This document shows positions 8,478-16,227 of a stretch of DNA of 64,000 nucleotides, one piece after another (position 1 is the first letter of the stretch; every line of letters starts with the position of its first letter). The DNA is from Deltaproteobacteria bacterium Ga0077539 (GTDB taxonomy: Bacteria; Myxococcota_A; Polyangia; Polyangiales; Ga0077539). The notes under the pieces were generated by a model that was given only the letters and a program-made list of their open reading frames with translations, was not told the origin of the DNA and did no database searches. The DNA is taken from positions 24,588 to 88,587 of the forward strand of contig LNEO01000205.1 in NCBI GenBank assembly GCA_001465015.1, read 5' to 3'. A program made the position numbers and the translations under genes.

Positions 8478-8942
8478 TCAGGGAGCGACCCACGTGATGG
8501 TGGGGCGCACGGAGTACGCGCGGACGCCGGGCTTGAGCGCCTTCTCGACGATGCAGCCGCGCGAAGAGACGTCGACGGCCTTGAGGACTTTGGCCTCGAG
8601 CTCTTCTTTGCTTCCGCGGATCTCGAGAGAGACCTCGACGGTGACCGCGTCGATCTTGAGCCCTGGTCCGTCGGGCACGACGTCGACCTTTGTCGTGGCG
8701 CGCGACGACAGGACATCGAGGCGAAATTTCTCGGCGACCAGCCCCCAGGTGAGCAGCCAGCACGCCGAGGCCGAAGCCGCGAGGAGGTGCTCGGGGGTGT
8801 TGCGCACGGCGTCGTCGGGTCCGCCCGCGTGCGTCGGAAACGCGAAGCCCACCGGCCCCGTCGGGAGCGCGGCGACGCCGGGCGCCTTCTTGGTGATTCC
8901 GTGGAGTGTCGAGGAGATCTCGTCGGTCCAGCCCTGACTCAT
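8478..8942 (-). CDS. OsmC-family peroxiredoxin-like protein
   Basis: The 154-residue protein has OsmC/Ohr architecture. It includes NTPEHLLAASASACWLLTW near residue 47, with the first active Cys, and SRGCIVEKAL near 128, with the second. Family members reduce organic or lipid hydroperoxides with this Cys pair. An in-frame TTG at 8960 would add six residues; I prefer the ATG at 8942, which opens a better N-terminus. It is the first gene of a six-gene minus-strand operon and is divergent from the C15-like lipoprotein, with only some 20 bases between the starts. The promoter must therefore overlap the neighbouring coding sequence. Confidence 0.85.
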   Translation of the reverse strand: MSQGWTDEISSTLHGITKKAPGVAALPTGPVGFAFPTHAGGPDDAVRNTPEHLLAASASACWLLTWGLVAEKFRLDVLSSRATTKVDVVPDGPGLKIDAVTVEVSLEIRGSKEELEAKVLKAVDVSSRGCIVEKALKPGVRAYSVRPTITWVAP

Positions 8943-8965
8943 GGGCGGTATGATACTCAATGGGT

Positions 8966-10138
8966 ATGTCAGCGGTTCGCAGGGCCGTTTCGTTTGCAGT
9001 CTTTGCGTGTCTCACCGTGGGCGCAACGACCGCGTGCGACTCGGAGTTGGCAGAGACCGACGGCGTCGGCGGCGCGTCGGACACCGTGGAGGACGCGATT
9101 CGTATTCAAACGAGCTCGCCTCAAGCGAGGGCGCAGTACGACGCCAACGTAAGCTTCGCGCTGGAGTATCGCTCGCGGTGCGGCGCAGGGCTTGCGCCTG
9201 CAGGCACCACGCGCAGGCCGCGCGTGCTCGTGACGGGCTTCGGGAGGTTTCTCTCGAATCCGACCAACGCGACGGGGATGATGGTCGCCGGGCTCGTTCC
9301 GGGGATGCGCTATCCGATGACGACGCGACCTGCGTCGGGGCAGGTCGATCTCCCTGCGCCGCAGACCGCGGTCGGGAGCGCGACGGTCGAGCTCGAAGGC
9401 GTCGGCGCCGTGGACGTGTGCGCGATGGTCTTGCCAGTGTACTGGGACATGGCGGCGATCCTGGCGATCAAAGAAGTGCAGTCATTCGGGCCGGATTTCG
9501 TGCTGATGAACGGGATCGCCGGTCAACGACAGGAGCTCTGGCTCGAGCTCGGGAGCGTCAATCGCGCGATGACCCTGCCCGACGGCAGCGACGAGCTCGT
9601 GCCCGCGCCGGTCACGGGGCAGCGGTTCGCGTCGATCGTTCCGAGCGCGACGGCGAGCGAGCTGGCGTTGGGGCTGCGGCTCTCGTACGCGGCGGTGCAG
9701 CGCGCGGCGCGAGAGACGATCGCGCGCGAGGGCGCGGTGATGCAAGGAGGCGAGCGCTTCGACGCGGTCGCAAGAGGCGTGCTTCGCGGGGGATTTCCCA
9801 GGGATAGCAACACGTACCTCTGCAACAACACCACGTACGTCGTGAACTACGCGATGAGCCGCCCCAACGTGACCCTCACGTTGTTGCAGGCGTCGCCCGC
9901 GCTCGCGGGCAGGGTCAACCGCGTGGGCGTGAGGCTCACGCGCGACGCGCGGAGCGTTCCGAGGGTGTTCGTTCACTGGCCGAGCGCGCTCGTGGGCGCG
10001 CACCTCGACGCCGGTCGCTCGGTCATGCGCTCGATCATCGCGGCGCAGCTGAAGGCGCTGCGCGACGGCGGCGCGAGCGCCCCGATCGTGGGCGACAATC
10101 GCGACGCCGAGATCATGGCGAGCGGCGACTGGTTCTGA
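8966..10138 (+). CDS. exported pyroglutamyl-peptidase-like (C15) protein
   Basis: A hydrophobic leader ends in ATTAC near residue 24, probably a weak lipoprotein box. The mature part carries a C15-like core: RVLVTGFGRFLSNPTNATG around residue 88, VLPVYWDMAAIL around 156, then PDFVLMNGIAGQRQELWLEL around 177, which places an acidic catalytic residue. NTYLCNNTTYVVNY around 285 holds the Cys, and FVHWPSAL around 335 the His. The Glu, Cys and His of the C15 triad therefore all seem present. Known C15 enzymes are cytosolic and about 210 residues long, so an exported version of 390 is unusual. An alternative ATG lies at 8960. Confidence 0.65.
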   Translation: MSAVRRAVSFAVFACLTVGATTACDSELAETDGVGGASDTVEDAIRIQTSSPQARAQYDANVSFALEYRSRCGAGLAPAGTTRRPRVLVTGFGRFLSNPTNATGMMVAGLVPGMRYPMTTRPASGQVDLPAPQTAVGSATVELEGVGAVDVCAMVLPVYWDMAAILAIKEVQSFGPDFVLMNGIAGQRQELWLELGSVNRAMTLPDGSDELVPAPVTGQRFASIVPSATASELALGLRLSYAAVQRAARETIAREGAVMQGGERFDAVARGVLRGGFPRDSNTYLCNNTTYVVNYAMSRPNVTLTLLQASPALAGRVNRVGVRLTRDARSVPRVFVHWPSALVGAHLDAGRSVMRSIIAAQLKALRDGGASAPIVGDNRDAEIMASGDWF

Positions 10139-10154
10139 ATCGAGCGCGGCGTCT

Positions 10155-11441
10155 CTAGCGCAGTCTGCGCGTCTCGCAGGGGTGGCCCTCGAGCTTCTCG
10201 AGCTTGCCGCGCACGTCTTCGACGATCGCCCGCGCGGTCTCTTCGGGCAGCGTTCCCTCGATCACCACGCGGATCATCGAGCTGTCTTCGACGTAGCGAA
10301 CGGTCACGCCGCGGACGATGCGTCGCACGGCGGCGGGCGTCTCGTCCTCGCGATCGGCGACGACCTCGTGCGGCATCGGCGGCGAGTAGCGCGCTTCGTA
10401 GAGCGTGAAGTCGGGCATCCCGCCGAACTCAGCCTCGAGCGACGCCCGCTGCTTCTTGGCCCACGCAGAGCCCTCGTCGCGATACCAGCGCAGGCTCTCG
10501 ACGAGAAACAGCCGGTGCCCGCGGCCGTCGGAGCGGCGCACTTCCCACTGCTCGAAGCCCGACGTCTTTGCGCGAGACCAGCGGAGGGACTCGAGGTCGA
10601 GCGACCATTCGTCGTCGTTTTCGACGGTGACCTGATCGCTGCGCTCGTCGGCGTGACCTTCGACGTTGCTCCGCTCGATGATCAGCCCGCCGCGGATGAG
10701 CAAGGACTTGCCGTCGCTCGAGAGCTCGGCGGAGTGCTCGTAGATCCAACCGGGCGGCGTTCCGACGGTGCGGACCGGGTTGATCGCGAGCGTGGCGGTG
10801 TCGAGCGCGTACACCGGCGTTTGTCCTGGCTCGCGTCGGTCCGCGTACGACAGCCCTCCCACGATGAAGACGCGGTCTCCGACGAGCGTCGCGCTGTGAA
10901 AATCAGTGGGAGCAAACGCGTCTTGCGGATATCCGTACACCTCGCGCTGGCCCGTCGGATGCTCGACGAACACGTCGTTGTAGATGAAGAAATCCGGGTC
11001 GTAGTAGTCCTCGTGCTCGCCGCCGATCGCGATCACTCTGCCGTCGGGCAGCGTCGTGCGGCTCTGGCCGAAGCGACTACAACAGAACCCAGGGCCGACT
11101 TCGAAGGAGCTCGGCCCAGCGAAGTGTTCGTTGATCGACCAGGCAGAGAGCTCGGGGTGCTCGGCGATCCAGAGCCACACCGGATTGGTGAGCTTGTGCG
11201 GGTTGTACATCCCGATTCGCGGAAATCTCCAGGCGAGAAAGAGGTCGCGCGTCACCGCCTTGGGCGGCTGCGACCCGCGCGGAAGGCTGCGATCGGGTCG
11301 CTTGGTCTTGCGGGGCGCGCTCTTCTTTCGCGCGGTCTTCTTCGCCGCGGGCTTACGGCTCGCCGGCGTCGAGCGCGCCTTGCTCTTCGAACGCGCCGCG
11401 GGCCTGGTCACGCGCTTCTTCGCGGTCTTCTTCGTCGCCAT
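10155..11441 (-). CDS. Kelch-repeat protein with histone H1-like basic N-terminus
   Basis: The first 60 residues are almost entirely Lys, Ala, Arg, Pro and Ser (for example KKTAKKRVTRPAARSKSK), like the AK-rich tails of histone H1-like proteins that bind DNA or polyanions. The rest has Kelch-type strands: RTTLPDGRVIAIGGEH near residue 130, HSATLVGDRVFIVGGLSY near 178 and a third SLLIRGGLII near 240. A helical C-terminal segment of about 80 residues resembles no family I know. There is no signal peptide, so it is presumably cytosolic. It is convergent with the C15-like gene, 16 bases apart. Confidence 0.7.
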   Translation of the reverse strand: MATKKTAKKRVTRPAARSKSKARSTPASRKPAAKKTARKKSAPRKTKRPDRSLPRGSQPPKAVTRDLFLAWRFPRIGMYNPHKLTNPVWLWIAEHPELSAWSINEHFAGPSSFEVGPGFCCSRFGQSRTTLPDGRVIAIGGEHEDYYDPDFFIYNDVFVEHPTGQREVYGYPQDAFAPTDFHSATLVGDRVFIVGGLSYADRREPGQTPVYALDTATLAINPVRTVGTPPGWIYEHSAELSSDGKSLLIRGGLIIERSNVEGHADERSDQVTVENDDEWSLDLESLRWSRAKTSGFEQWEVRRSDGRGHRLFLVESLRWYRDEGSAWAKKQRASLEAEFGGMPDFTLYEARYSPPMPHEVVADREDETPAAVRRIVRGVTVRYVEDSSMIRVVIEGTLPEETARAIVEDVRGKLEKLEGHPCETRRLR

Positions 11442-11534
11442 TCGTCACCGCTCGTTTCGCGGGCGAAAGTACGGCTGAGCGCCGGGCCGTGTCTACCGCC
11501 TGCAGGACTCGTAGCCAGCAACGTCGGACGACGA

Positions 11535-11831
11535 TCAGCGCGGCGATTGTCCCTGGTATCGCGAGAGCGAGTAGAGGCCGACGACGTTGCGCGCGCGCTG
11601 CAGCACCTCGGGGCGGATTTTGCCCGAAAAGTCCGCGCGAACGCGGCCCTGATCGGAGGAGCCCGCGAGCGTTCCGGCGGTGTCGGTGCTGCGAAACACG
11701 TCTTCGAGCTCGCCGACGACCACGGGCGGAATCCGACCTTTGACGCGCGTGATCTTGCCCCCGCGGATGGTGAGCGCGAACAGCACGCGGCTCCGCGCGA
11801 TGGCGAAGAGCAGCCACGCGAAGAGCGACAC
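11535..11831 (-). CDS. DUF3634 small membrane protein
   Basis: The protein of about 98 residues begins with a hydrophobic helix and continues with LFALTIRGGKITRVKGRIPPV and a soluble domain ending NVVGLYSLSRYQG. This matches the DUF3634 layout of one N-terminal helix and a small domain. Only a GTG at 11831 is available as a standard start. The open frame continues upstream for 20 more codons of hydrophobic sequence (KFFFLFILPV) without an ATG, GTG or TTG, so the true N-terminus may be longer and begin at a rare codon. Function is unknown. Confidence 0.65.
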   Translation of the reverse strand: MSLFAWLLFAIARSRVLFALTIRGGKITRVKGRIPPVVVGELEDVFRSTDTAGTLAGSSDQGRVRADFSGKIRPEVLQRARNVVGLYSLSRYQGQSPR

Positions 11832-11912
11832 GGGCAGGATGAATAGAAAGAAGAACTTGTACAGAGCGACGGTGATTGTAGCGCGGCCGAGGCGATACCA
11901 TCAGCCCCTCCG

Positions 11913-12593
11913 ATGACGACTTCGAACATTGCTACGAGCCGCGTTCGGCTTCGCGCGAAGGACGGCCACGAGCTCGAGGGCTATCTCTGCGAGCCCGAAG
12001 GAGCGCCGGTCGGCGGGCTCGTGCTCGTCCAAGAGATCTTCGGCGTCAACGCGCACATCCGCGAGCAGTGCGAGGGCTACGCGAGAGACGGGTTTCGCGT
12101 GATCGCGCCGGCGATGTTCGACCGCGTCGAGCGCGGGGTCGAGCTCGGCTACGACAGCGCCGGAATGAACCGAGGCATCGAGCTCATCAAGCCGCTCTCG
12201 GCAGAGCAATACGTGCTGGACGCGGGCGCGGCGGTTGAATTCATGGGCTCACTACCGACTGGGATCATCGGCTATTGCTTCGGCGGCAGCGTGGCGTGGC
12301 GCGCGGCCGACGCGCTGCCGGTGCGCGCGGCGGTCTCGTACTATGGGAGCAACGCGGTCAACCTGCTGGACCTGCGGCCGAAGTGTCCGGTGATGGCGCA
12401 CTTCGGAGCGCGCGACGCGATGATTCCGCTGGAGAAAGTGCAGGCGCTGCGAGAGAGACACCCGGAGGTCGAGGTGCACGTGTACGCGGCGGACCACGGG
12501 TTCAACTGCGATCATCGGCGGCAGTACGACGCCGAGAGCGCTGCGCTGGCGCGATCGCGCTCGCTGGCGTTCTTGAAGCAGCACGTGCGTTGA
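11913..12593 (+). CDS. dienelactone hydrolase family protein
   Basis: This 226-residue alpha/beta hydrolase has the dienelactone hydrolase marks: LVQEIFGVNAHIREQ near residue 37, the nucleophile elbow GYCFGGSVAW near 116 with Cys rather than Ser, an Asp in FGARDAMIP near 165 and the His in DHGFNCDHR near 195. The family hydrolyses dienelactones or related lactones; outside aromatic degradation loci the substrate is usually unknown. No catabolic genes are adjacent. It begins 82 bases from the divergent DUF3634 gene. Confidence 0.88.
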   Translation: MTTSNIATSRVRLRAKDGHELEGYLCEPEGAPVGGLVLVQEIFGVNAHIREQCEGYARDGFRVIAPAMFDRVERGVELGYDSAGMNRGIELIKPLSAEQYVLDAGAAVEFMGSLPTGIIGYCFGGSVAWRAADALPVRAAVSYYGSNAVNLLDLRPKCPVMAHFGARDAMIPLEKVQALRERHPEVEVHVYAADHGFNCDHRRQYDAESAALARSRSLAFLKQHVR

Positions 12594-12599
12594 AGCGCC

Positions 12600-13811
12600 C
12601 TATCGCAGGGCGGCGCAGCAGGGGAGTCGGACCCGCATGGCGAGGGGGTCGAGCCGCTTGCCCGCGTCGATCACGGCGCGCGGGTAGAAGGTCGAGCGCC
12701 AGACGACGCCCTGCCGACGCCAGGCGAGCCATCCTGCCCTGCAAATAGCGATCGAGTTGAATAGATGTGCGATCGGCCAGAGCAGCGCGCCGACGATGGG
12801 CGCGGCGAAGTGACTGGCGAGCACGAGGTGCGTCGCCGTGATCGCCGCGAGGGACAGCGCGGCGGCGAGCGCGGCGAGTCCGCCACGAGACAGCGCGAGC
12901 AGCGGGAGGAGCACCTCGACGAGGATGGGCGCGAGCGCGATGACCAGCGGCGCTGCGAGGCCCCAGCCGAACATGCCTCCGCCCTTGTCCGAGCTGCGCA
13001 GCAGCGCTCGGACAGAGGGCTGAAACACGAGCGAGACGTCCGCCCGTCCCGCGAAGATGCGCGTGCGGGCTCCCGACTGGGCGAGCAATACGCCGAGCGC
13101 GACGTCGTCGGCGATCTCCATACGCAGCAGCTCGAAGGCAGAAGTCTTCTGCAGCCAACGGCGCCGCACGAGGTTGAACGCGCCGACGCCGACGCCGACC
13201 GGCTTGCGATCGTCGTTGCAGGTCCAGAGGCGCGACGCGAGGGTGAGCGAGCGAAGAACGCCGACGAGGCTGGCGTCGATGATGGGGTTGACCGAGCGCA
13301 TCTGGGGAAACACCGCGATCATGTCGATCGAGCGCTCTTCGGCGTGCGCGATCAGCGTTCGCAGCACGCCGGGCTCGATGTGTACGTCTGCGTCCGCGAG
13401 CAGCACCCAGTCGCCGCTCGACGCTTCGAGCCCTCGACCGAGCGCGTTGAGCTTGCCGAGCCACCGGTCCGGGAGCGCGTCGACGCGCGTGACGCGCAGC
13501 TCGGGCGCGCCCTCGACGCGAGGCTCGGCCATCATTCTCTGCAGTATCTCTGAAGTGGCGTCGGTCGAACGATCATCGACGACCACGACCTGCAACGAGG
13601 GATAGTCGCTCGCGAGCTTCGAGCGCAGCGCGGACTCGATGTGCTCTTGCTCGTCCTTGGCCGGGACGATCACTGACACAGTGGGCCACGTCGATGGGCG
13701 GGTAGCCGGCTCGATCGACGACAACGACGGGATCACTCGCCGAACGCGCAGCACGAACACGCACTGCACGAGCGTGATGGCGCACAACAAACCAGCGAGG
13801 GCCGTGAGCAT
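12600..13811 (-). CDS. membrane glycosyltransferase, family 2 (HpnB/CrtQ-like)
   Basis: The 403-residue protein has an N-terminal membrane helix and a GT-A domain: VSVIVPAKDEQEHI near residue 46, VVVDDRSTDAT near 76, LLADADVHIEPGV near 136 with the metal-binding DxD, and GAFNLVRRRWL and EIADDVALG in the acceptor half. Four hydrophobic segments follow near residues 290-350. This layout is shared by HpnB-like and carotenoid-associated GT2 enzymes, which transfer sugars to lipid acceptors at the inner membrane. The acceptor cannot be read from the sequence. It is convergent with the hydrolase gene, only 6 bases away. Confidence 0.8.
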   Translation of the reverse strand: MLTALAGLLCAITLVQCVFVLRVRRVIPSLSSIEPATRPSTWPTVSVIVPAKDEQEHIESALRSKLASDYPSLQVVVVDDRSTDATSEILQRMMAEPRVEGAPELRVTRVDALPDRWLGKLNALGRGLEASSGDWVLLADADVHIEPGVLRTLIAHAEERSIDMIAVFPQMRSVNPIIDASLVGVLRSLTLASRLWTCNDDRKPVGVGVGAFNLVRRRWLQKTSAFELLRMEIADDVALGVLLAQSGARTRIFAGRADVSLVFQPSVRALLRSSDKGGGMFGWGLAAPLVIALAPILVEVLLPLLALSRGGLAALAAALSLAAITATHLVLASHFAAPIVGALLWPIAHLFNSIAICRAGWLAWRRQGVVWRSTFYPRAVIDAGKRLDPLAMRVRLPCCAALR

Positions 13812-13957
13812 CGGCGACGGACAACGCTACGATGAGGGCGGTGATTGCGCGATCCGACAGGGACGAGGATGGCGCGAGGCCCAAAGACAATGGAGGCAAA
13901 CGGGTCTACGCTCGAGCGGCGGCGCGTGCGCCGAAGTGAACAGGAGCGAGGCGCCCA

Positions 13958-14797
13958 ATGGTTCGAACGTCGTTTGCGGCGGTGTTGTCTGTGCTCTCGA
14001 TCGGCGGCTTCTCGGCCTGCGTGCGGGAGGCGCCGAGAGTCTCGGCCGAGCCGCGATCGGTGACGGAGGGCGCAGGGCAGAGGTCCTCGCGCCCCGTCGA
14101 GCAACCGGTGATCGGCGCGCGACCAACGCCACCGCCGCCAGCGCAGCCGGTGTCGGCGTGTGGCGAGCGCGTTCCCTCGACGGACAGAGGGACGGCGCTG
14201 GGCGTACGGCCGACGACGACGACGCGCGAGGGTCGCGCCGAGCACACGTATCGAGACTACGCCGTGTTTCTCGCGGTGAACGGCGCGTCGCCCATGGCGA
14301 GGACCGCGGCAGACCCGCGGTCGCTGCGGCTCGAGCTCACGGGGCCTGCGTCGCTTCTGCACGGAACGCCGTTGGGCCTTCGCGCCGAGGTGCACAACGG
14401 AGCCGCCAGCAGCGCGACGGTGATCCGCAGCAACGACGGGTCGTTCGAGCAGATGCGCGAGCCCTTCGTGGACATGTACCTGCAGAACACCGCGGATCAA
14501 CGCGTGTATCGCTACAGCTTCGTGGGCGAGCGCTGCCGCATGGTGAACGGGCTCGAGCGAGCGGACCTTGTGTCCGTCGCGTCGGGAGGACGCTCGAGCG
14601 CTCCGTTTGCGGGGTGGACCTCGCACCTCACAGAGGCGAAGATCCCGATCGCCGGTCGATTTCGTGTGTGGCTAGTGTATCGGCAATGCAACTGGCGCGA
14701 GGCGCAGGGGAGGAGCTCAACGCCGAGCATGGCGAAGCCGAGCGACCTCTTCGAAGGGCAGCTCGTGTCCAACGCGATCGAGATCGAAGTGCAGTGA
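13958..14797 (+). CDS. hypothetical lipoprotein
   Basis: The 279-residue protein has a typical lipoprotein leader with box FSAC at residue 21. A Pro-rich stretch (RPTPPPPAQPV) then precedes a domain of mainly beta sequence with paired Cys. I recognise no enzyme motif. HGTPLGLRAEVHNGAASSATV near residue 130 looks like an immunoglobulin-like strand pair. It is divergent from the glycosyltransferase gene and ends convergent to the next lipoprotein. Likely location is the periplasmic or outer membrane face. Confidence 0.7.
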   Translation: MVRTSFAAVLSVLSIGGFSACVREAPRVSAEPRSVTEGAGQRSSRPVEQPVIGARPTPPPPAQPVSACGERVPSTDRGTALGVRPTTTTREGRAEHTYRDYAVFLAVNGASPMARTAADPRSLRLELTGPASLLHGTPLGLRAEVHNGAASSATVIRSNDGSFEQMREPFVDMYLQNTADQRVYRYSFVGERCRMVNGLERADLVSVASGGRSSAPFAGWTSHLTEAKIPIAGRFRVWLVYRQCNWREAQGRSSTPSMAKPSDLFEGQLVSNAIEIEVQ

Positions 14798-14886
14798 CGT
14801 CGCGGGACCGGACAAGCGACGGCGCTCCGGTCGTCCCACTCGTCCGCGAGTTACGCGCTCGTAACGAGTTTCGTGTGGGGAATCTC

Positions 14887-14911
14887 AGACGGGCTCAGAC
14901 GTCTATTTTAT
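14887..14911 (+). terminator. possible weak intrinsic terminator
   Basis: A short stem (AGACG paired with CGTCT, 8-base loop) is followed by ATTTTAT, an unusually T-rich run for this genome. It lies between convergent genes, 90 bases after the stop at 14797. The stem is only five base pairs, so support is modest. A second small palindrome, GTTACG/CGTAAC, lies at 14850-14865. Confidence 0.3.
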
Positions 14912-14955
14912 CCATTATGCAGCCTCTACGAGTCGCTGGAGGGCGCGCATGGGCG

Positions 14956-16227
14956 TCACTCGTCGCGCGCGATCACAGGGAGATCCATGTCGTACATGGG
15001 TTCGCCGCCGGTGCTCCTCGGAGTGCCGTTGAAATAGAGCCTCCCGCCGAGCAGCATGGGCTTGGACGCGAGGCACTCAGTGTCGTCGACAAGGACGTAC
15101 TCGCGCTGTGACGGGATGTGAAACCCGTAGATCGCCATGCGATCGCCAACCGAGCCCGCGTTGGGATTGCTCGCGTGACGTAGATCGGTCCAAGCGATCC
15201 AGTTCCCTTCGACTACCACGTCGTCTTGCGTGACTGGGTTGGGCGCGAGGTCCCGCGTGATCCGTTGCACCACGCCCGTGCGGAGGTTCTTCATGTACAC
15301 CTCCGGGTTGTCCGGCGATTCACGGGAGCCCGTGGGCCAGTCGCGCTGATCGAGCCACACGACGATGTCGCCGTCGATGAAGGCGTGCCACTGCGCGCGG
15401 TTGGTGGGATCGACGCGCGTTGGTTCTGCATCGCCGCGCGTCCAGAGAAACACCTGGCCGTCGCAGTCGAACACCACGCGCTCGCCGCTCGCGCGCACTG
15501 TGTGGCACTGGTTGTATCCTGCGGGAGTGAGCTCGCGCTCGCCAGTGCCTTCCGAGTTGATGACGAACACCCGTGTGCGCCAATCATTGGACTCCATCGA
15601 GTCCTGCCACAAGAACGCGATCAGCGAGGGCGTTGCAGACATGCCCCAGAAGCCGCCAGACGACACGGACGTCTGACGCTGTCTCTGCCACAGCGTCCGC
15701 CCGATCGCGCCGCGAACGGGCTGGTCGAAGATGATCACGGCTTCGTTGAACGCGTGGCGCCACGCCGCGCCGAGCACCAGACGCGTGCCAGAGATCGCGA
15801 GAACGCCGCGGAGCATGTTCGTTTCGCTTTCGAACGCTTCGACGATTCCAGTTCCCGGAACAACACGCGCCATTGAACCCGTTATTGAGTAGTACACCGC
15901 GCCATCGAACCAGTGGCCGCGTGTATTGTTGAAGGGTGCCGTCGGTGAGACAGCCTGTCGGCCGTTACAGGAGGCAAGCTGCCCTGGCAGCCAGCGATAC
16001 TCTTTGATGGGCAGCACGAGCGACCCATCGACCCACGGCGGAGGAACAGGCGCGTCTCCATCGGAGATGGTGTCGCCCCGCACATCACGCGCTGTATCTC
16101 GCAGCGTCGCGTCGACCGCGTCGCTCACGAGCGAATCGACGGACGCGTCCGCAGGCCGTGGCTCGCTGCACGCGCTGCACGCAGTGAGCATCGAGCCCAC
16201 CGACAAGAGAAGCATTCTCGCGTTCAT
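14956..16227 (-). CDS. lipoprotein with TolB-like beta-propeller
   Basis: The 423-residue protein has a lipoprotein leader, an Asp-rich linker (residues 25-60) and then repeated beta-propeller-like blades. Examples are RLVLGAAW near residue 148, LIAFLWQDS near 203, ERVVFDCDGQVFLWTRG near 250, DIVVWLDQRD near 286 and NWIAWTDLRH near 345. The blades resemble TolB/WD40-like repeats that read out tabulated values. Its ATG overlaps the stop of the trypsin/Kelch gene by 4 bases (ATGA at 16224-16227), so the two are translationally coupled and may function together at the cell surface. Confidence 0.75.
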   Translation of the reverse strand: MNARMLLLSVGSMLTACSACSEPRPADASVDSLVSDAVDATLRDTARDVRGDTISDGDAPVPPPWVDGSLVLPIKEYRWLPGQLASCNGRQAVSPTAPFNNTRGHWFDGAVYYSITGSMARVVPGTGIVEAFESETNMLRGVLAISGTRLVLGAAWRHAFNEAVIIFDQPVRGAIGRTLWQRQRQTSVSSGGFWGMSATPSLIAFLWQDSMESNDWRTRVFVINSEGTGERELTPAGYNQCHTVRASGERVVFDCDGQVFLWTRGDAEPTRVDPTNRAQWHAFIDGDIVVWLDQRDWPTGSRESPDNPEVYMKNLRTGVVQRITRDLAPNPVTQDDVVVEGNWIAWTDLRHASNPNAGSVGDRMAIYGFHIPSQREYVLVDDTECLASKPMLLGGRLYFNGTPRSTGGEPMYDMDLPVIARDE

